Numbered from the stretch's first letter, positions 1 to 6,103 are shown. The stretch: 7,709 nt of DNA from an uncultured Bacillota bacterium (GCA_946619805.1 CAMOMM010000039.1:1-7709); one strand, 5' to 3'. Program-made: numbers and translations. Notes: generated by a model not told the origin, from the letters alone.

Positions 1-78
1 GTGATGATAATGGCTGCACTGGGTGTGACATTATCTGTCATCTCCCGAAAACTACAACTTAATAAAACAAATATATAA
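1..78 (+). CDS. C-terminal end of a membrane protein (partial, cut by window start)
   Basis: Frame 1 is open from the first base to a TAA at 76-78 and encodes 25 residues: a hydrophobic stretch (MIMAALGVTLSVI) followed by a basic, polar tail (SRKLQLNKTNI). This looks like the last transmembrane helix and cytoplasmic tail of an integral membrane protein such as a transporter, but no family can be named from so little. A T-tailed hairpin follows 18 bases after the stop, as expected for a gene end. Frame 3 is also open to about 62, but it reads as a cysteine-rich, non-hydrophobic peptide and is less convincing. Confidence 0.42.
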   Translation: MMIMAALGVTLSVISRKLQLNKTNI

Positions 79-95
79 GTGTTCAATGTTCATTT

Positions 96-119
96 AAGGG
101 TGGATTATTCCGCCTTTTT
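96..119 (+). terminator. Rho-independent terminator after the upstream partial gene
   Basis: Bases 96-104 (AAGGGTGGA) pair with 109-117 (TCCGCCTTT) around a TTAT loop. The stem has nine pairs, including two G-T pairs, and runs into the T-run 115-119. It sits just after the stop codon at 78 and before the next gene at 190, so it most likely ends the transcript entering from the left. Confidence 0.72.
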
Positions 120-136
120 ATGTGCTTTTGTGTTTT

Positions 137-164
137 TTGCGTTGATAAGGGAGTAAAATATAAA
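137..164 (+). promoter_or_regulatory. Possible sigma-A promoter for the gene at 190
   Basis: TTGCGT (137-142) and TATAAA (159-164) are separated by 16 bases and lie between the terminator and the ribosome site of the gene at 190. The -35 match is moderate and the region is AT-rich, so this is a tentative call. A promoter somewhere here is expected because the preceding transcript appears to be terminated. Confidence 0.28.
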
Positions 165-189
165 TGATATCGGAAAATGAGGTGAGAAA

Positions 190-855
190 ATGCTCAGGAA
201 GAAGTCTAAGAGATATCGTCTGGAAAAAAACAAGAAAAGTTTCAGAAAAATGAAAATCGATTACTACAGATATGTCAAGGATTTCTATCTTGAAGACGGA
301 CTTGCCTACATTTCCTGCAATGTCAGAGATTATTATGACATTATAGATATATACTCAGTTGAAGGTTATGAGTGGCTCAATGAAAGCTTTGCCCGCTTTA
401 TTGAGACCAATGCCGAATACATTCCGGTTGAATATCCGATCGTGCTGGAAATATGCGGAAAGGAATTTACCGAACAGCAGAAAGAAGTCATTGATGAAAC
501 GATTCATGACTATTATGAGCTTAAACTGGGTGACAAGCAGATCGATCTGCAGAATAATACCAGTCAGATCATCACTTTTCTGGCAGTTGGTGTCATTGCA
601 ACCCTGATAATGATGGCCCTGCAGGACTGGAAGGCGGACAGCTTTGTCAATGAAATGATCGTCATTCTGGTGTGGTTCTTCATCTGGGAACTGTGCGGCA
701 TGATCTTCTTTGACAGAAATGATCTGAAGGAGGAGAAGATGGCTGCAGCACAGCTGGCAAGCATAGCTGTAAGATATAAGGTTCATTTCACTGATACTGC
801 CGTAAGTGAAAAGGAAAAGGAACAGATCTATGAAAGCATTGAAGAGCAGGTATGA
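190..855 (+). CDS. Uncharacterised two-helix membrane protein
   Basis: I do not recognise this 221-residue protein. It has a very basic N-terminus (residues 1-22, rich in Lys/Arg), then a soluble, acidic and tyrosine-rich region (about 23-122). Two hydrophobic helices follow, at about 127-145 and 153-174, and then a charged helical tail with a DLKEEKMAAAQLAS segment (178-191) ending in a Glu/Lys-rich stretch. No N-terminal signal peptide is seen, so both ends are probably cytoplasmic with a short hairpin in the membrane. The start is supported by GAGGTGA (179-185) just upstream. It is flanked by a terminator on the left and the PTS control region on the right, with no clear terminator of its own, so some read-through into the PTS leader is possible. 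A role linked to the PTS operon is not supported by anything visible. Confidence 0.82.
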   Translation: MLRKKSKRYRLEKNKKSFRKMKIDYYRYVKDFYLEDGLAYISCNVRDYYDIIDIYSVEGYEWLNESFARFIETNAEYIPVEYPIVLEICGKEFTEQQKEVIDETIHDYYELKLGDKQIDLQNNTSQIITFLAVGVIATLIMMALQDWKADSFVNEMIVILVWFFIWELCGMIFFDRNDLKEEKMAAAQLASIAVRYKVHFTDTAVSEKEKEQIYESIEEQV

Positions 856-860
856 TTTTG

Positions 861-874
861 GTAAAACGTTTTCG
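861..874 (+). promoter_or_regulatory. LacI/CcpA-type palindrome (cre-like site)
   Basis: The perfect 10-base palindrome AAAACGTTTT (863-872) with central CG is embedded in GTAAAACGTTTTCG. It resembles catabolite-responsive elements bound by CcpA, but matches only 6 of the 9 fixed positions of TGNAANCGNWNNCA in either orientation. It lies 10 bases upstream of the -35 box at 885. Carbon-catabolite control or control by another LacI-family protein is inferred; a chance palindrome is possible. Confidence 0.38.
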
Positions 875-884
875 GGTGTGAACC

Positions 885-913
885 TTTACAAATCGGCGCC
901 TTATAAATATAAT
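885..913 (+). promoter_or_regulatory. Sigma-A promoter P1 of the PTS operon
   Basis: TTTACA (885-890) and a perfect TATAAT (908-913) are separated by 17 bases, a near-consensus vegetative promoter. Transcription would begin near 920, giving a leader of about 210 bases before the EIIC start at 1133. The leader carries the second promoter, the inverted repeats and the stem-loop listed separately. This is the best promoter match in the window. Confidence 0.68.
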
Positions 914-977
914 AGTTAATAGAAGAAAAGACGGTTTTTTTATAAAAAAAACAGAAATAATGTTTTATTTAGCCTGA

Positions 978-998
978 TTGAAACACCCTGTGTTTTCA
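978..998 (+). promoter_or_regulatory. Inverted repeat, candidate operator
   Basis: TTGAAACAC (978-986) and GTGTTTTCA (990-998) form an imperfect inverted repeat around CCT, with the outer TGAAA and TTTTCA half-sites offset by one base. The right arm overlaps the -35 hexamer of promoter P2 (993-998), an arrangement typical of repressor binding. It also lies downstream of P1, where a bound protein could block elongation. The regulator is not in the window and its family is unknown. Confidence 0.42.
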
Positions 999-1021
999 TG
1001 ACGGTGATACGATGATAAAAT
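993..1021 (+). promoter_or_regulatory. Possible second sigma-A promoter P2 (extended -10)
   Basis: TTTTCA (993-998) lies 17 bases upstream of TAAAAT (1016-1021). The latter is preceded by TG one base away (1013-1014), forming an extended -10 element. Transcription would start near 1028 and give a leader of about 105 bases. The -35 matches 4 of 6 and the -10 matches 5 of 6 consensus positions. It overlaps the inverted repeat at 978-998, which suggests that this start would be the regulated one. Confidence 0.4.
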
Positions 1022-1061
1022 TTATTTAACTAAGGTAAGGATAATTCTAATTTTGGTGTTA

Positions 1062-1090
1062 ACAGCAGTTTGGCCGTGGAAAACTGCTGT
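1062..1090 (+). promoter_or_regulatory. Perfect 10-bp inverted repeat or leader stem-loop before EIIC
   Basis: ACAGCAGTTT (1062-1071) is exactly complementary to AAACTGCTGT (1081-1090) around a 9-base loop (GGCCGTGGA). No T-run follows on either strand, so it is not a normal intrinsic terminator. It ends about 27 bases before the ribosome site of EIIC. It could be a DNA operator for a dimeric regulator, or an RNA stem-loop in the leader affecting stability or translation. The perfect arms make a chance origin unlikely, but the mechanism is inference. Confidence 0.55.
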
Positions 1091-1132
1091 AAAAACATAT
1101 TACAAGTAAATTGAATAGAAGGAGAAAGAAAA

Positions 1133-1915
1133 ATGAGTTTTATTCAAATGGTGCTGCTGGCAGCTGCTTGTGCCTTCTGTCGTATGGAAGGCGGCTGGTT
1201 CGGTGAATGTAAATTACGTCAGCCAATCTGCACAAGCTTCTTTGTCGGCTTAATCTTAGGAAACATTCCTGAAGCTCTGAAGATTGGTGCTCAGTTCGAA
1301 ATGATCTGGATGGGTACTGCAGGTATCGGTCCGGTTGCTCACCTCGACGTAACTACAGGTGGTTTCCTTGGTACAGTTGTTGCATTAGTATCCGGAAAGG
1401 GTTTCGAAGCAGCAATGTTATTCGCATTACCTGCATCAATGATCATGCAGTTTGCAGAAAGTCTCTGGAACACGGCATTCGGTTACTTTGATGTAAAGAT
1501 TGACAATGATGTAGCTAATGGCGTTTACAACAAGGTATTCTCAACATTTATGATTGCAGCAGTATTAAGAGTATTAGTTGAATTCGCAGTAGTATTAGCT
1601 TGGTTACTGGCTGCTGGTGCATTCTCAGAAGCTATGAGCGTTGAGTTCCCTGCATGGTTGGAAAACGGCTTAGGCGGTGCCGGACAGTTACTGAACTCTT
1701 ATGGTTTCGCTATGCTGTTATCTATCATGATGGACACAGAGCTGATCCCATTCTTCATGATTGGTTATACTCTGGCAGCATTTGCTGACACACCATACAA
1801 CATGATTGGTATCGGTGTTATCGGTCTTGCTCTGGCATGGATCTACTTCATTATTGCTAATAAGTTCGGTGGTAAGCAGACAGTAGCTGCTGCAGCCGAC
1901 GAATGGGCGGACTAA
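1133..1915 (+). CDS. PTS mannose/sorbose-family transporter subunit IIC
   Basis: Integral membrane channel subunit of a mannose-type phosphotransferase permease, which with EIID carries the substrate across the membrane while EIIB phosphorylates it. The 260-residue length is normal for the EII-Sor (IIC) family. Family features are the N-terminal hydrophobic segment (about 3-15), a GECKLRQP turn (24-31), the FFVGLILGNIPEALKIGAQ region (36-54), the FEMIWMGTAGIGP segment (55-67) and TTGGFLGT (74-81). Further hydrophobic helices lie at about 92-106, 137-160, 186-217 and 222-242. The start has a clear GGAG (1121-1124) 8 bases upstream. It is first in the operon, two bases ahead of the EIID start. 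Leucine codons are rich in TTA compared with the SIS genes. Substrate specificity cannot be read from the sequence; the adjacent deglycase-like enzymes suggest a glycated amino acid or amino sugar. Confidence 0.95.
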   Translation: MSFIQMVLLAAACAFCRMEGGWFGECKLRQPICTSFFVGLILGNIPEALKIGAQFEMIWMGTAGIGPVAHLDVTTGGFLGTVVALVSGKGFEAAMLFALPASMIMQFAESLWNTAFGYFDVKIDNDVANGVYNKVFSTFMIAAVLRVLVEFAVVLAWLLAAGAFSEAMSVEFPAWLENGLGGAGQLLNSYGFAMLLSIMMDTELIPFFMIGYTLAAFADTPYNMIGIGVIGLALAWIYFIIANKFGGKQTVAAAADEWAD

Positions 1916-1917
1916 TC

Positions 1918-2742
1918 ATGACTGAATATGTAAGCAAGAAGAACAACATCACTAAGAAGGACTTTACTAAGATCTTCTGGTTATCATTCTTAATGCAGGC
2001 AAACTTCACTTATCAGAAGATGCAGGGCGTTGGCTTCTGTATTGCCATTCAGCACGTATTAAGAAAGATCTGGCCTGATGATGCTGACTATCAGAAATCA
2101 TTACAGAGACACCTGGCTCCGTTCAACATGACAGTTGCACCTGCACCATTAATCATGGGCATCTCAATTGCTATGGAAGAACAGGCTAAGGAAGAAGAAA
2201 ACTATGACTTTGAAGCAATCAACGCCGTAAAGGTCGCTCTGATGGGCCCATTAAGCGGTGTTGGTGACGCATTCTTCTGGGGCATTTTCAAATTATTAGC
2301 TTCTGGCTTAGCATTAGGCTTCGCTCAGCAGGGCAATCCAATTGCTCCATTCGTACTGCTCGCAGTATTCAACATTCCTAACTTCTTAACCAGATGGTAT
2401 TCATTAAAGATCGGTTATGCAAGAGGACAGGAATTCCTGGGTGAACTGGAAACAAGCGGCAAATTACAGCTTATCACATACTGTGCCGGTATCTTAGGTA
2501 TGGTATCTGCAGGTTGTATGATCGCTCTGTGGTGCGGTGTTTCTTGCCCGTTAACATTCGAAGTTAACGGTGAAACATTCGTTATTCAGGAAACATTGGA
2601 TTCAATCTTCCCTAAGTTATTACCATTAGTATGTGTTCTGTGTGGATATAGCCTGATCAAGAAGGGCTGGAGTTCTGGTAAGATCACTCTGGTTCTGGCT
2701 CTGATCGGTTTCGTCCTCGGCGTTTTAAGAATCGTTGGCTAA
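1918..2742 (+). CDS. PTS mannose/sorbose-family transporter subunit IID
   Basis: Second membrane subunit of the mannose-type permease, partner of EIIC in translocation. The 274-residue product carries the EIID signature: ITKKDFTKIFWLSFLMQANFTY near residues 11-32, KMQGVGFCIAI (34-44), QRHLAPFNMTVAPAPLIMGI (63-82) with the AMEEQ motif (85-89), and MGPLSGVGDAFFWG (109-122). Hydrophobic segments lie at about 124-135, 143-155, 184-206, 232-245 and 256-273. I chose ATG 1918 because GGGCGGA (1905-1911) sits six bases upstream. An in-frame ATG at 1903 would add five residues and overlap EIIC by 13 bases, but has no ribosome site. The gene starts two bases after the EIIC stop, so translation is probably coupled. 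Confidence 0.94.
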   Translation: MTEYVSKKNNITKKDFTKIFWLSFLMQANFTYQKMQGVGFCIAIQHVLRKIWPDDADYQKSLQRHLAPFNMTVAPAPLIMGISIAMEEQAKEEENYDFEAINAVKVALMGPLSGVGDAFFWGIFKLLASGLALGFAQQGNPIAPFVLLAVFNIPNFLTRWYSLKIGYARGQEFLGELETSGKLQLITYCAGILGMVSAGCMIALWCGVSCPLTFEVNGETFVIQETLDSIFPKLLPLVCVLCGYSLIKKGWSSGKITLVLALIGFVLGVLRIVG

Positions 2743-2784
2743 CAGTAATAAAAACAGCTTAGATTTTTTAGAAAGGTAAATAGT

Positions 2785-3267
2785 ATGATTCATCAGTATA
2801 AAATTGACGACCGTCTGATTCATGGCATGGTCTATATGACATGGTTCCCTAAATTCAAGATCAACAGAGCAATCATCGTTGATGATAACATTGCAGTCAA
2901 TGAGACCAGAAAAATGGCTTTACGTCTTGGTATGCCTCAGTCTGCCAAGCTGGTTATCTGGCCGGTAGACAAGGCAGCTGAAAAGATCAATGCCGGTGTC
3001 GACCAGGGCAGCAACGTTATCGTGATCGTCAATTCACCGGTTTGGTTACTTGGATTAATGGACAAGGGTGTTGAAATCAAGGAAGTCTGCTGCGGCAACA
3101 ATTCAAGCAATGGTGCTGATTCTGTTCAAGTTTCACAGACGTTGTACGCAAGCAAGGCTGACTTGGCTGCCTATAAGGAAATGATCAACCGCGGAGTCAG
3201 ATTCTATTGGCAGACAACTCCTGAAGTCGCTCCAGAAGAATTAAACGAAAAACTGCTGAAGCTATAA
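2785..3267 (+). CDS. PTS mannose/sorbose-family transporter subunit IIB
   Basis: Cytoplasmic phosphotransfer protein that takes phosphate from EIIA and passes it to the incoming substrate. The 160-residue length is normal for the PTSIIB_sorb family. The N-terminal active-site loop reads IDDRLIHGMV (7-16), with His13 as the expected phosphohistidine. The family usually reads DDRLIHGQV, so Met15 replaces the common Gln. Later conserved parts include IIVDDNIAVNETRKMALRL (30-48) and the GNNSSNGAD region (104-112), where members often have a GGM-type turn. EIIB is a separate protein here, not fused to EIIA. The start follows GAAAGG (2771-2776) by 8 bases. A 42-base gap separates it from EIID, and the next gene begins 20 bases after its stop. 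Confidence 0.95.
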   Translation: MIHQYKIDDRLIHGMVYMTWFPKFKINRAIIVDDNIAVNETRKMALRLGMPQSAKLVIWPVDKAAEKINAGVDQGSNVIVIVNSPVWLLGLMDKGVEIKEVCCGNNSSNGADSVQVSQTLYASKADLAAYKEMINRGVRFYWQTTPEVAPEELNEKLLKL

Positions 3268-3287
3268 GCAATTGAAAGGTTAATGTT

Positions 3288-4391
3288 ATGAGAAGTGCAC
3301 AGCCAACTGTATTAGGTTACATGAAATCACAGCCGGAAGTTCTGGCCAGAACATATGCAAACAAAGATGTTTTCGTAAAACCATTTGTTGAGTATTTTCT
3401 GAAAAATGATATCAGGAAAATAATATTCTTCGGTTCGGGCACTTCTTATAACGTTTCCAATATTGCCGCATATTATTTCAAGCAAATGGTTGGAATTGAT
3501 GCCGAGGCTCATTATCCTACGGTATATCAGTATTATGACTGTGCCAACAGATATAATCTTGTTGATAACAGCCAGATCATGTGTGTAGGCATATCACAGT
3601 CCGGAACATCAATTTCAACCGTAAATATGCTGGAATATGCCAGAAGCCAGGGTTTTTCTACTCTTGCTCTGACATCTGACGTCAGCAGTGAACTGACAAA
3701 GCACGTTGATGTTGTATGTGAACTTCTGGTAGGACCGGAATTAACTCCGCCTGAAACAAAAGGCTATACAACATCACTGATGAGCGTCTATCTCTGGGCT
3801 CTGGAAGTTTCCAGGGTTAAGAAGACGATATCAGAAGAGCAGTATCAGAAATACTGCAGTGAACTGGAAACACTGATCAATGATTTTGACGATGTGGTTA
3901 AGGAAAGTGAAGCATGGTATGACAGAGTAAAGACTACCATCCTTAACAGTGACCGCATCTACGTGCTGGGCTATGGCATTGACTACGGCTCGATGCTGGA
4001 AGGCTGGCTGAAGATTTCCGAAATGCTCCGTTATCCGACGGTAGGATATGAGCTTGAGGAATTCATGCACGGTGCCACTACGACACTGAAGAGCAACGTG
4101 ACAATCATTATGATCGGAAGTGATGAAAGGGAACTGGAGAGAATGCATGTCATCCGCAAGGCATTCCTGAATTACACCAAGAGAGTACATGTTATCTCCT
4201 GCGGTGATCTGATCAGGGATGTAACGGACCGTGATATTATCTTCAAAGGTAATTACAACAAGTACATTGCTCCATTGGCATATACCGTGCCGATGCAGTT
4301 TGTAGCGGCAAAGGGAGCAAAAGAAATCGGTATAGACACAAATATCTGGCCATTTACGGAAGTGAGCGGCCACTTACAGGAGGAAGAATGA
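3288..4391 (+). CDS. Double-SIS-domain sugar-phosphate enzyme, deglycase-like (SIS1)
   Basis: Cytoplasmic 367-residue protein of the GlmS-isomerase/AgaS/FrlB superfamily with two SIS domains. The first carries GSGTSYN (49-55) and SQSGTSIST (103-111), the phosphosugar-binding loops, and then ETKGYTTS (156-163). The second begins near 222 and contains KISE (242-245) and YELEEFMHG (254-262). Glu245 and His261 are sixteen residues apart, the spacing of the catalytic Glu/His pair in FrlB and FraB deglycases as I recall them. It would therefore plausibly split a 6-phosphorylated glycated amino acid made by the neighbouring PTS into a hexose 6-phosphate and a free amine; an AgaS-like aldose-ketose isomerase or deaminase is the main alternative. 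GAAAGG (3274-3279) supports the start. The stop overlaps the EIIA start by four bases (ATGA). Confidence 0.88.
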   Translation: MRSAQPTVLGYMKSQPEVLARTYANKDVFVKPFVEYFLKNDIRKIIFFGSGTSYNVSNIAAYYFKQMVGIDAEAHYPTVYQYYDCANRYNLVDNSQIMCVGISQSGTSISTVNMLEYARSQGFSTLALTSDVSSELTKHVDVVCELLVGPELTPPETKGYTTSLMSVYLWALEVSRVKKTISEEQYQKYCSELETLINDFDDVVKESEAWYDRVKTTILNSDRIYVLGYGIDYGSMLEGWLKISEMLRYPTVGYELEEFMHGATTTLKSNVTIIMIGSDERELERMHVIRKAFLNYTKRVHVISCGDLIRDVTDRDIIFKGNYNKYIAPLAYTVPMQFVAAKGAKEIGIDTNIWPFTEVSGHLQEEE

Positions 4392-4816
4392 TAGGTTTAA
4401 TCGTAACCGGACACGGGCATTTTGCCACAGGTCTGACATCTGCAGTTACTCTGGTAACGGGTATTCAGGATGGCATCATCGCATGTGACTTTGATGATGC
4501 ATCTGCTTTCAATTCCATCAGAGTTAAGCTGGAAAACGCTGTTGAAGCTTTAAAGGATTATGATGCAATTGTAATCTTCTGTGACTTGTTCAGCGGCACA
4601 CCGTTTAACCAGGCACTGGATATGAAAATCAGCAGCGGTAATGAGAAGATCAATATCGTTTATGGAGTAAACCTTCCATTATTGATTGAAGCAGCACTGG
4701 CTGCCAGCAACGGGGGAACCCTTGAGGATATCCTCGGCAAGGTAGACCTGGCCAAGCAGTTCAGCATTGGCATGGTTGAAAACCAGGTTGCTGATGAGGA
4801 CGAAGACGACTTTTAG
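4388..4816 (+). CDS. PTS mannose-family transporter subunit IIA
   Basis: Cytoplasmic 142-residue phosphocarrier that receives phosphate from HPr and passes it to EIIB. The EIIA-man fold is shown by MIGLIVTGHGHFATGL at the N-terminus, with His9 as the expected phosphohistidine. DLFSGTPFNQA (66-76) is the family DLxGGTP loop whose Asp66 assists the active site; Ser69 replaces the usual first Gly. YGVNLPLLIEAA (92-103) is also typical. The last eight residues are almost all Asp/Glu (ADEDEDDF), an unusually acidic tail. The start overlaps the SIS1 stop in an ATGA junction and has a strong AGGAGG (4378-4383) inside the end of SIS1, so the two are probably translationally coupled. A terminator-like hairpin follows seven bases after the stop. 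EIIA placed between two SIS genes, away from EIIB/C/D, differs from the enterobacterial gfr order. Confidence 0.94.
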   Translation: MIGLIVTGHGHFATGLTSAVTLVTGIQDGIIACDFDDASAFNSIRVKLENAVEALKDYDAIVIFCDLFSGTPFNQALDMKISSGNEKINIVYGVNLPLLIEAALAASNGGTLEDILGKVDLAKQFSIGMVENQVADEDEDDF

Positions 4817-4822
4817 TATTTA

Positions 4823-4844
4823 AAAAAGGGAGATATCCCTTTTT
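4823..4844 (+). terminator. Intra-operon terminator-like hairpin between EIIA and SIS2
   Basis: AAAAAGGGA (4823-4831) pairs perfectly with TCCCTTTTT (4836-4844) around a GATA loop, with a five-base T-run on the plus strand and A-run on the left arm. Only three of the nine pairs are G-C, so termination is probably partial. It lies in the 108-base gap before SIS2. A weak promoter candidate for SIS2 follows (CAGACA 4869-4874, 17 bases, TATAGA 4892-4897), but it would leave a leader of only a few bases and is not called separately. Confidence 0.6.
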
Positions 4845-4924
4845 ATGAGACCTGAAAGTAGATATATTCAGACAGAAAAACAGAAAATCACTATAGAAAG
4901 TGCAAAACAGGAGGCAGGGATAAT

Positions 4925-6031
4925 ATGACTGAAAAGAAGGTCAGCATGATCGATTTTGTGCAGGAGACCCCGGCACAGGTAAGATACAATGTTGAGAGAA
5001 GCAAGGAATTAACACAGTCTCTGGTTGATGAATATCTTCAGAGAGACTATAAGAGAATACTGATCGTAGCATGCGGTTCATCACATAACGGCTCATTGTG
5101 CGGTCTGCCTTTCTTGAAGAAGGTAACAGGCAAGGAAGTAAAACTGATTCCGCCATTCACCTTTACCTATTTCAATGAAGGCTTTGATGATGACGATTTC
5201 ATCGTTGTCGTATCTCAGAGCGGCAGAAGCACCAATGCCATTGAGGCACTGGAACTGATCAAGGCCAAGGGACACAGAACCATCGGCATCACATCTGATG
5301 TCAACAGCGACTTCAAGGATATCTGTGATCTGACCGTTGACTGGGGTGTCGGTGTTGAGACCGTTGGTTATGTTACCAAAGGTGTTGTAACACTGGCTGA
5401 ATATTTCATGTTATTCGGCATTGAAGCTCAGCTCGCCAAGGGTGAAATCACTGAGGAATGCGCCAATGCATATAAGAATGAAATTCTGAAAGCCATGGAT
5501 GCTCATGAAGAACTGCAGGCTTCTGCTCAGAAATACATCGACAGCCATGTCAAGGAACTCTATAACATGCAGGAATTATATGTTATTTCTGCCGGTGCAA
5601 ACCTTGGAACAGTTGTTGAAGCAGCTCTGAAAATCTCTGAAACAGTCAAGATCCATGCTACAGCTTATGAATGCGAAGAATTCCTGCACGGGCCATTATA
5701 TCCAATGACTCCGAGATATTCAGTCATTGCCTATGATACCGCTAATCCAAAGGCTAACGCCAGAATTGAAGCCATCTATGAGGCAGCCAAGGATATCTGT
5801 GCTCAGCCTGTTCTGGTAAAGTGCGGCGTCAGTGATGATCCGGAAGTTATCAGCACTAAGGTAGAACTGATTGATGAAGTAATGCCTCTGGCATACCTGG
5901 CAGTAGCCCCGTTACTGGCAGATTTCGCCAGCTGCAGGCTTACAACAGATGAACATCCTCTGCTCAAGGAGTTTGGAGACAAGCTGGCAACCAAGAGTCG
6001 GAAGTATCCAAAAGAATTCGGACAGTGGTAA
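4925..6031 (+). CDS. Double-SIS-domain sugar-phosphate enzyme, deglycase-like (SIS2)
   Basis: Cytoplasmic 368-residue protein with two SIS domains. The first has ACGSSHN (49-55) and VSQSGRSTNA (96-105), the phosphosugar loops, followed by ETVGYVTKG (145-153). The second starts near 216 and carries LKISET (235-240) and YECEEFLHGP (248-257). Glu239 and His255 are sixteen residues apart, as in the FrlB/FraB type of deglycase. It is clearly a paralogue of SIS1 but divergent, so it may act on a different conjugate, as the two deglycases of the gfr system do for glucoselysine and fructoselysine phosphates. The start is set by AGGAGG (4909-4914) 10 bases upstream. It lies after a partial terminator, so its level may differ from that of the PTS genes. 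An AgaS-like isomerase role cannot be excluded. Confidence 0.88.
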   Translation: MTEKKVSMIDFVQETPAQVRYNVERSKELTQSLVDEYLQRDYKRILIVACGSSHNGSLCGLPFLKKVTGKEVKLIPPFTFTYFNEGFDDDDFIVVVSQSGRSTNAIEALELIKAKGHRTIGITSDVNSDFKDICDLTVDWGVGVETVGYVTKGVVTLAEYFMLFGIEAQLAKGEITEECANAYKNEILKAMDAHEELQASAQKYIDSHVKELYNMQELYVISAGANLGTVVEAALKISETVKIHATAYECEEFLHGPLYPMTPRYSVIAYDTANPKANARIEAIYEAAKDICAQPVLVKCGVSDDPEVISTKVELIDEVMPLAYLAVAPLLADFASCRLTTDEHPLLKEFGDKLATKSRKYPKEFGQW

Positions 6032-6051
6032 TCTGAATACTTAAGCAAAAC

Positions 6052-6089
6052 AAAGGAGCGTATGTTGACTGATACGCTCCTTTTATTTT
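6052..6089. terminator. Strong bidirectional terminator between convergent SIS2 and SIS3
   Basis: AAAGGAGCGTAT (6052-6063) is perfectly complementary to ATACGCTCCTTT (6072-6083) around an 8-base loop, followed by TTTTATTTTG on the plus strand. On the minus strand the same stem runs into TTTGTTTTG. It lies 20 bases after the SIS2 stop and 20 bases beyond the SIS3 stop on the other side, so it most likely serves both converging transcripts. Confidence 0.9.
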
Positions 6090-6103
6090 GTTCGGAATGA
6101 TGA

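Noticed and set aside
355..786. Minus-strand open frame of 143 codons
   Set aside because: It lies wholly opposite the gene at 190-855, has a low-complexity Cys/His-rich product and no ribosome site.
935..950. Perfect T/A palindrome (T7-ATA7) read as a terminator of the gene at 190
   Set aside because: The stem is purely A-T with no loop and no GC core. It also lies downstream of the promoter at 885-913, so it is better seen as an A/T tract in the leader.
1070..1087. Possible sigma-54 promoter (TTGGCC ... CTGC) before EIIC
   Set aside because: The GG and GC pairs are separated by 12 bases instead of 10, and the remaining bases do not match TGGCAC-N5-TTGC.
1062..1090. BglG/LicT-type antiterminator RNA site (29-base stem-loop)
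   Set aside because: The length fits, but the conserved bases of such sites are absent and no overlapping terminator exists.
1903..1917. Upstream ATG adding five residues to EIID
   Set aside because: No ribosome site precedes it, whereas ATG 1918 has GGGCGGA at a suitable distance and begins the family-like N-terminus.
3831..4373. Minus-strand open frame of 180 codons opposite SIS1
   Set aside because: It is a shadow of the SIS1 coding strand, whose motifs are unambiguous, and the product matches nothing I know.
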